DNA of 10,393 nt from Candidatus Nitrosotenuis sp. (lineage in GTDB: Archaea; Thermoproteota; Nitrososphaeria; Nitrososphaerales; Nitrosopumilaceae). The notes beneath the pieces are model-generated. The model ran no database searches. It was not told the origin of the DNA and saw only the letters and a program-made list of their open reading frames with translations. The stretch covers positions 1 to 10,393 of the forward strand of contig JAHEXS010000032.1 in the NCBI GenBank assembly GCA_023252015.1. Reading direction: 5' to 3'. A program made the translations under genes and the position numbers. Positions 5,202 through 10,393 of this stretch are shown here, in pieces (the stretch's first letter is position 1; every line of letters starts with the position of its first letter).

Positions 5202-7142
5202 TTGCAAGTACACACATATCAATTAGTATCGGACTTTGGGCCAACGGGAGACCAACCACAGGCAATTGCAAAAATAGTAGACGGGGTCAGAAAAAAGAAA
5301 ATTCAAACGCTTCTTGGAGTCACGGGGAGTGGTAAGACATTTACCGTTGCAAATGTAATTGCTCAAACAGGAAAAAATACACTAGTTATATCTCACAACA
5401 AAACACTTGCAGCTCAGCTTTATTCTGAGCTAAAACAGTTTTTCCCAAAAAACAACGTCGGTTATTTTGTGAGCTATTATGATTATTATCAGCCCGAAAG
5501 CTATCTTCCGCAAACTGACACATACATAGAAAAAGACACCGAAATTAATGAAAAAATCGAAAAAATGAGGCTAGAGGCAACCGCAATGCTGCTTTCAGGC
5601 GAGCCAACAATAATTGTCGCAACAGTGTCATGTATCTATTCACTTGGCTCACCAAGAGAATGGGAGAAAATGTCAATAACCATAACAGAAGGTCAGAACA
5701 TAGAGCGTTCTGAAATAATAAAAAAACTCGTCAACGCCAGGTACGAGCGCAACGACGTAGAGATGGCACCTGGTAATTTTAGAGTAAAGGGTGACACCAT
5801 TGACATAATTCCAGCGTATTCCGAAGACATGGTAAGAATTTCATTATTTGGAAACGACGTTGAGAAAATTTCTGTTCTGGATCATGTATCACTGAATGAG
5901 AAAAGAAAAGTAAGTCTCATCAAAATATTTCCAGCAAAGCATTACTTGGTTGCAGGCGACGTCAGACAAAAGGCAGTCAGTTCAATCAAAAAAGAACTCA
6001 AAGAAAGGCTAGGCCAGCTAAACGAGCTTGAAAAACAAAGGCTCGAGATGAGGACGAAGTTTGATCTTGAAATGATTGAAGAACTAGGATATTGTTCAGG
6101 AATTGAGAATTACTCAAGACATTTTGATGGAAGAAAGGCAGGAGAAAAGGCATTTTGCCTTTTAGATTTCTTTGGGGATAATTTTTTGCTGGTGATTGAT
6201 GAATCACATGTGACAATACCGCAGCTCCATGGAATGTATGGTGGAGATCATACAAGGAAAAAATCACTCATTGATTATGGATTTAGGCTACCAAGTGCAT
6301 TTGACAACAGACCGCTAAAATTTGAAGAGTTTGAGCAATACATCAAAAACTGCATTTTTGTATCTGCCACACCGTCAGAATATGAGAAGAAAAAATCATT
6401 TCACATTGCAGAGCAGCTTGTGCGTCCAACCGGACTTTTGGACCCAGTAATTGAGGTAAGGCCCACTAAGAACCAGATGAATGATCTTATTTTGGAAATC
6501 AGCGAAAGGACAAAAGAAGGCCAGCGCGTGCTTGTGACTACACTAACAAAAAGAATGGCAGAAGATTTGGCAGAATACCTCTCAAAAAAAGACGTTCGAG
6601 TAAGATACCTACACTCGGAAATAGAGGGATTACAGCGAACAGAATTGATTAGACAGTTGAGACTGGGCGACTTTGACGTACTGGTTGGAATAAACCTACT
6701 ACGAGAGGGCCTAGACATACCAGAGGTATCACTAGTTGCAATACTTGATGCGGACAAGGAGGGATTTTTGAGAAATAACACTAGCCTGATTCAGACATTT
6801 GGCAGGGCTGCAAGAAACGTACACGGTACTGCAATTTTGTATGCAGACACCATTACAAAATCAATCAAGTCGGCAATAGAAGAAACAGAGCGCAGAAGAA
6901 AAAAACAGATTGAATATAACAAAAAACACAACATAACTCCAAAGACAATTATAAAATCGATTCCAGAACAAGTTGCAACACTGGATGACATTAAAAACAA
7001 ATCACCGCACGATCTTAACAAAGAAAGCATAGAGGTTGAGGCACAGATGAAAAAATATGCAGAAGATCTTGATTTTGAAAAAGCAATAGAATGCAGAGAC
7101 AGATTACGGCGAATCCAAATCGAGATTGAAAAGAAAAGTTAA
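5202..7142 (+). CDS. uvrB: UvrABC system protein B (excinuclease helicase subunit)
   Basis: 646-residue UvrB, similar in length to the bacterial proteins (about 670). UvrB receives damaged DNA from UvrA, verifies the lesion with its beta-hairpin using limited helicase action, and recruits UvrC for incision. Visible parts are Walker A GVTGSGKT (39-46), the tyrosine-rich hairpin region YFVSYYDYYQPESYLPQTDT (88-107), the UvrA-binding domain 2 (about 150-250), FDLEMIEELGYCSGIENYSR (287-306), Walker B DESH (333-336), SAT motif III (388-390), helicase motifs V (GINLLREGLDIPEVSL) and VI (QTFGRAARN, 531-539), and a C-terminal UVR motif (about 609-643) that binds UvrC. All catalytic parts look intact. 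The start is TTG, chosen because it lies 26 bp after a strong TATA box and brings in the conserved FGPTGDQP motif at 12-19. It is separated from uvrA by an 850 bp stretch with minus-strand genes, so the two are transcribed independently. The system is of bacterial origin and is known in several archaeal lineages. Confidence 0.97.
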   Translation: MQVHTYQLVSDFGPTGDQPQAIAKIVDGVRKKKIQTLLGVTGSGKTFTVANVIAQTGKNTLVISHNKTLAAQLYSELKQFFPKNNVGYFVSYYDYYQPESYLPQTDTYIEKDTEINEKIEKMRLEATAMLLSGEPTIIVATVSCIYSLGSPREWEKMSITITEGQNIERSEIIKKLVNARYERNDVEMAPGNFRVKGDTIDIIPAYSEDMVRISLFGNDVEKISVLDHVSLNEKRKVSLIKIFPAKHYLVAGDVRQKAVSSIKKELKERLGQLNELEKQRLEMRTKFDLEMIEELGYCSGIENYSRHFDGRKAGEKAFCLLDFFGDNFLLVIDESHVTIPQLHGMYGGDHTRKKSLIDYGFRLPSAFDNRPLKFEEFEQYIKNCIFVSATPSEYEKKKSFHIAEQLVRPTGLLDPVIEVRPTKNQMNDLILEISERTKEGQRVLVTTLTKRMAEDLAEYLSKKDVRVRYLHSEIEGLQRTELIRQLRLGDFDVLVGINLLREGLDIPEVSLVAILDADKEGFLRNNTSLIQTFGRAARNVHGTAILYADTITKSIKSAIEETERRRKKQIEYNKKHNITPKTIIKSIPEQVATLDDIKNKSPHDLNKESIEVEAQMKKYAEDLDFEKAIECRDRLRRIQIEIEKKS

Positions 7143-7443
7143 CGATGAAGAAATGAAATGATTTCCACGGGATATTTTATCTAATTGAATTCAGTGATTG
7201 TCATCATCTACGCCACAATTAGATTGATTTAGAATTTCTTTATGTCATAAGCACTTGGATGTAACACGACACTCAATACTACCATCTGTTTTTTGTACAT
7301 TATTTTCCCAGAATAAAGGTCGAAAATGTCATCGACACTGCCTTCAGATGCTGTTCAATATAATCAATTTCTTATTTATTTTTTGATACATTATTGGTTC
7401 TATCAATTAACTCTCGTGTTAAATTTTGGCTACACATAAAACC
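7143..7443. other. Interval after uvrB holding no intact gene
   Basis: Just after uvrB the DNA is AT-rich with T-rich runs (gatattttat near 7171-7180) that could end the uvrB transcript. A 7 bp inverted repeat (ctaattg 7181-7187, caattag 7216-7222) is widely spaced and probably chance. From 7229 to 7391 the minus strand carries protein-like reading in two frames (see the separate entry). I see no tRNA or other stable RNA. Confidence 0.5.
7229..7391 (-). pseudogene. Possible frameshifted small gene (about 53 codons)
   Basis: On the minus strand an ATG at 7391 opens 15 codons (MYQKINKKLIILNSI) that end at a TGA (7346-7344). If the T of that TGA is skipped, reading goes on for 38 codons from 7345 (EGSVDDIFDLYSGK..., ending ...HPSAYDIKKF) to a TAA at 7231-7229. 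The downstream frame has protein-like composition but no ATG near its beginning, and its first in-frame ATG comes late (in GKIMYKK). This suggests a one-base insertion in a former small gene, a sequencing error, or +1 recoding at UGA. An alternative first part is another frame beginning at an ATG at 7437, which reads MCSQNLTRELID and meets a TAA after 21 codons. A weak TATA (aaatttaa, about 7425-7418) lies upstream. I do not recognise the family. Confidence 0.35.
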
Positions 7444-7821
7444 TTAATTTTCCATAACTCTAAAAAAATTGGCCACGTCTTTTTCATTGACCAATTTGTC
7501 CAAGTGTAATTTGATCTCGTCTATAATGGAATCGTATTCTTCAGGATACACTTCGTTGAGTACGGTTAGTAAATAGTCAGGATGGTCACAACAATCCAAA
7601 ATTGAGCAATTGTATAGAGAATGAAGTCGTGCCACTATCAGGTGATAATTGGTGTTTCCCCTCATCATTAAGACCATTTCTATGCATGATACCAATTCCA
7701 TTTTATGCTGCTCCGTGAAGGAAGACAACGTAATTGTATTTGATATATGGTTTTTAACTATTTTTAAAATTTGAAATTCTCCAATTTGCCAAAGGGAGTT
7801 CTGGAATTCATAACAATCCAT
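7444..7821 (-). CDS. Hypothetical protein, unknown function
   Basis: Unrecognised cytoplasmic protein, 125 residues if it starts at the ATG at 7821 (MDCYEFQNSLW...). An in-frame TTG at 7905 would give 153 residues, but the extra N-terminal stretch has less protein-like composition. Neither start has a convincing TATA box at the usual distance, so the start is open. The sequence is alpha-helical in character, with no membrane segment or signal peptide. Notable are a central stretch MMRGNTNYHLIVARLHSLYN and the following cysteine group (Cys100, Cys105, Cys106 in 153-residue numbering, in NCSILDCCDHPDYL), and an acidic C-terminal half ending VANFFRVMEN. The Cys-Cys-Asp-His cluster might bind a metal, but spacing is not diagnostic. 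Base use is more T-rich on the coding strand than in neighbouring genes, where A dominates. It lies alone on the minus strand between uvrB and uvrA. Confidence 0.6.
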   Translation of the reverse strand: MDCYEFQNSLWQIGEFQILKIVKNHISNTITLSSFTEQHKMELVSCIEMVLMMRGNTNYHLIVARLHSLYNCSILDCCDHPDYLLTVLNEVYPEEYDSIIDEIKLHLDKLVNEKDVANFFRVMEN

Positions 7822-7958
7822 GTTCGAGTCTGATCGAGTGAAATCTTTGTCAATCAGTTGTAATCCATGATTCAAGTAAAAGATAGAAATTGATCTAAAT
7901 TCCAATGATGCGTATGGAAGCTGTGTTAGATTTGATTACTCATTCAAACATCAAGAGG

Positions 7959-7966
7959 TTTTATTG
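7959..7966 (+). promoter_or_regulatory. TATA element for uvrA
   Basis: The sequence ttttattg is centred about 31 bp before the uvrA ATG at 7994. That would give a very short leader of about five bases. It is the best TATA match in the 88 bp between the minus-strand gene's upstream start and uvrA, though weaker than the one before uvrB. Confidence 0.4.
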
Positions 7967-7993
7967 TATGACTAACATTTGGTGCTAAAATAT

Positions 7994-10393
7994 ATGAATA
8001 ATCAGAAACAGGATTTATTAAAAATTAGAGGTGCGCGACACCACAATCTAAAGAATCTGAATTTAGAGATACCAAAAAACAAGCTTGTCATAATCAGTGG
8101 CCTGTCCGGTTCTGGCAAATCCACTTTGGCATTTGACACAATTTATGCTGAGGGTCAAAGAAGATATGTAGAATCACTTTCCGCATATGCAAGACAGTTT
8201 CTTGAAATGATGGACAAGCCAGATGTCGATTCGATTGAAGGCTTATCACCTGCAATTTCAATTCAGCAAAAAACAACATCAAAGAACCCGCGCTCAACGG
8301 TTGGCACCACTACAGAAATCTATGATTACCTAAGACTGCTTTATGCCAGAATTGGTACTCCGCATTGTACAAAATGTGGAAGAAAAATTTCAAACCAGTC
8401 AATAGAGTCGATTTGCGAGTCAATTTTCAAAGATTTTGATGAAAAACAAATTTTGATCCTTGCTCCACTAATCCAGAGAAAAAAAGGAACGTATGAAAAA
8501 TTATTTGAGCAGATGAAAAAAGACGGATATTCGCGTGCACGTGTAAACGGCCAAATAATTCTGCTTGAGAACGAAATTCCAAAGCTTGACAGGCAAAAAT
8601 GGCACAATATCGAAATTATAGTAGACAGACTAAAGGCATCAAAGGCAGAAAAAAGCAGACTCTTTGAGGCAATCCAGACTGCACTCAAGGCAGCAAAAGG
8701 ATACGTCCTCATTGTTGCCGAAAAAGACGAAAAAATGTTTTCGCAGAATAACGCTTGTCCATATTGTGGAATAACAATAGGGGAGATTGAGCCAAGAGCA
8801 TTTTCGTTCAACTCACCGTTTGGATCTTGCAAGGCATGCAATGGGCTTGGGGTGAAAATGGAATTTGATTCGGACTTGGTGATTCCAGACAAGACAAAAT
8901 CAATTCTTGACGGGGCAATCGTTCCATGGAGTGGGAGATTTTCATCTTTTAGAAGACAAGAGCTTAGAGCAGTTGGGAAAAAAATTGGATTTGATTTGCT
9001 AACACCGATTAACAAAATGAAGTCAGAACAGCTCAAAGTCATCCTATATGGAACTGATCAGATGATTCATTTTCAATATGAATCAAAAACTAGTGATTCG
9101 TTTTGGCAGCATACTAATTCCTTTGAGGGAGTACTAAACAATTTACAGCGTGCATTTATGGAAACTGATTCCGAATCAAAAAGAGAGTGGCTAAAGCAGT
9201 TTATGCAGGACACGCCGTGTAGTATATGCAAAGGCAAAAAGCTCAAGCCAGAATCACTGGCAGTCAAGGTAAACGGAACTGGAATTATCGATGTTTGTGA
9301 TTTGTCAATTGATGAATGCTTTGATTTTTTCAAAAATATCAAGTTAACTGAAACTGAAAAATACATTGCAAAAGATGTCCTAAAGGAAATCATCGAAAGG
9401 CTGGAATTTTTGAAAAACGTCGGACTAAACTACCTAACACTAAACAGGCAAAGCTCAACTTTGTCAGGAGGAGAATCACAGAGAATAAGGTTAGCCACGC
9501 AAATAGGCTCAAACCTTACAGGCGTACTGTATGTTCTCGATGAGCCGACAATTGGCCTCCATCAGAGGGATAATGCCCGATTAATCAAAACGCTCATCAA
9601 GCTACGTGATCTTGGAAACACGATTATCGTAGTAGAACATGACGAAGAAGTAATCAGAAATGCAGACTGGATAATCGACTTGGGGCCAGGTGCTGGAATT
9701 CACGGGGGCGAAGTCGTATTTGAGGGAACAGTATCACAAATTCTCAACAATCACAAGTCGATGACTGGAGACTATCTCAAGAACAAAAGTCTAATCACAC
9801 TTTCAGACAAGACTCGCAGACAAAAAGGAAAAATTACAATAAAAGGGGCTGCAGAAAACAATCTCAAAAAAATCAAAGTGGAAATTCCATTAGGATGCAT
9901 GGTTACAGTAACAGGCGTGTCAGGATCAGGCAAATCGACACTCGTAAACGAGATTTTGCTAAAGGCACTCGCGTCACACTTTTACACTACAGGTGAAAAG
10001 CCAGGAAAGCACGATTCCATAGAAGGAACAGAACACATTGACAAGGTCATTGCAATAGACCAGTCCCCAATAGGAAGAACCCCAAGATCAAACCCTGCCA
10101 CATATGTAGGAGCGTTTACCCACATACGAGATCTTTTTGCAAATACTGAAACCTCAAAAGAGCGAGGATATGCACCAGGACAGTTTTCATTTAATGTCGC
10201 AGACGGAAGATGCTTTGCTTGTGAGGGAGACGGTGTCAAAAAAATAGAGATGCAGTTTTTGTCAGACGTGTATGTCCGATGTGACGAATGCAAGGGAAAG
10301 CGCTACAATTTGGAGACCCTCTCAGTCCTGTACAAGGGGAAAAACGTAGCAGACGTTTTAGATATGACTGTAGAAGAGGCACTATTATTTTTT
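7994..10393 (+). CDS. uvrA: UvrABC system protein A (excinuclease ATPase subunit), cut by the window end
   Basis: 800 codons are present and the frame is open to the last base; a full UvrA is about 940 residues, so roughly the last 140, including the second ABC signature and Walker B, lie outside. UvrA is the dimeric ABC-type ATPase that scans DNA for lesions and loads UvrB. Visible parts are Walker A GLSGSGKS (36-43), a CxxC pair at 125/128, zinc module Cys255-x2-Cys258-x20-Cys279-x2-Cys282, the first ABC signature LSGGESQRIR (490-499) with Walker B VLDEPT (514-519), the second Walker A GVSGSGKS (641-648), and zinc finger Cys740-x2-Cys743-x19-Cys763-x2-Cys766 followed by KGKRYN. Positions agree closely with E. 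coli UvrA. The segment between the halves shows no breaks. The ATG at 7994 is the first in the frame and is followed at once by the family start LLKIRGARHHNLKNL. Confidence 0.97.
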   Translation, partial: MNNQKQDLLKIRGARHHNLKNLNLEIPKNKLVIISGLSGSGKSTLAFDTIYAEGQRRYVESLSAYARQFLEMMDKPDVDSIEGLSPAISIQQKTTSKNPRSTVGTTTEIYDYLRLLYARIGTPHCTKCGRKISNQSIESICESIFKDFDEKQILILAPLIQRKKGTYEKLFEQMKKDGYSRARVNGQIILLENEIPKLDRQKWHNIEIIVDRLKASKAEKSRLFEAIQTALKAAKGYVLIVAEKDEKMFSQNNACPYCGITIGEIEPRAFSFNSPFGSCKACNGLGVKMEFDSDLVIPDKTKSILDGAIVPWSGRFSSFRRQELRAVGKKIGFDLLTPINKMKSEQLKVILYGTDQMIHFQYESKTSDSFWQHTNSFEGVLNNLQRAFMETDSESKREWLKQFMQDTPCSICKGKKLKPESLAVKVNGTGIIDVCDLSIDECFDFFKNIKLTETEKYIAKDVLKEIIERLEFLKNVGLNYLTLNRQSSTLSGGESQRIRLATQIGSNLTGVLYVLDEPTIGLHQRDNARLIKTLIKLRDLGNTIIVVEHDEEVIRNADWIIDLGPGAGIHGGEVVFEGTVSQILNNHKSMTGDYLKNKSLITLSDKTRRQKGKITIKGAAENNLKKIKVEIPLGCMVTVTGVSGSGKSTLVNEILLKALASHFYTTGEKPGKHDSIEGTEHIDKVIAIDQSPIGRTPRSNPATYVGAFTHIRDLFANTETSKERGYAPGQFSFNVADGRCFACEGDGVKKIEMQFLSDVYVRCDECKGKRYNLETLSVLYKGKNVADVLDMTVEEALLFF

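Noticed and set aside
6401..6781. A 126-codon minus-strand frame inside uvrB
   Set aside because: It is opposite the conserved helicase motifs of uvrB and Ser/Arg-rich without family features.
7181..7222. 7 bp inverted repeat after uvrB as terminator
   Set aside because: The 28-base spacer between short AT-rich arms makes a stable hairpin unlikely.
8341..9042. A 233-codon open frame on the minus strand inside uvrA
   Set aside because: It lies wholly opposite conserved uvrA sequence with intact motifs, and its peptide is Ser/Phe-rich as expected for a reverse shadow.

Overview
The window looks like part of the chromosome of an ammonia-oxidising thaumarchaeon (Nitrososphaerota, Nitrosopumilus/Nitrosarchaeum-like). 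This is inferred from the low GC content, from archaeal TATA elements about 26 to 31 bp in front of start codons with no Shine-Dalgarno (leaderless transcripts, two of them with TTG starts), and from the gene mix: a short iron-type alcohol dehydrogenase resembling the malonic semialdehyde reductase of Nitrosopumilus, an F420-type LLM oxidoreductase, and bacterial-type UvrA and UvrB in an otherwise archaeal setting. No rRNA, tRNA, CRISPR array, insertion sequence or integrase was seen.

Layout. At 3-152 is the 3' end of an arginase/agmatinase-family gene, followed by a 190 bp spacer with a palindrome and two competing hairpins. At 345-1289 is the short Fe-ADH, a candidate for the 3-hydroxypropionate/4-hydroxybutyrate carbon fixation cycle. 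At 1379-3167 three genes are chained by overlapping stop and start codons: an LLM-class F420 oxidoreductase, a 65-residue protein with a CxxC/CxC cysteine pattern, and a 169-residue protein that looks like a decayed RelA/SpoT-type HD domain. At 3256-3663 is a RusA-like nuclease with its own promoter. At 3759-4391 is a pyridoxamine-phosphate-oxidase-like (NimA-type) flavoprotein. Its stop codon directly abuts the stop of a convergent gene for a membrane-anchored extracellular protein (4392-5063, minus). That gene and uvrB (5202-7142) diverge from a 138 bp shared promoter region.

The stretch from 7143 to 7993 differs in composition. It holds one unrecognised minus-strand gene (7444-7821) and, downstream of it, a possible frameshifted small gene (7229-7391). 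uvrA starts at 7994 and runs off the window; 800 codons are present and both zinc modules are visible.

Together uvrB and uvrA give the damage-recognition part of bacterial-type nucleotide excision repair; uvrC is not in the window. The RusA-like protein may be another DNA-structure enzyme nearby, but no operon links it to uvrAB. The most unusual items are the pseudo-HD protein, the RusA-like protein lacking the usual lysine, the ADH with Gln in a metal-ligand position, and the possible UGA frameshift gene. I found no clear multi-gene defence or mobile system.
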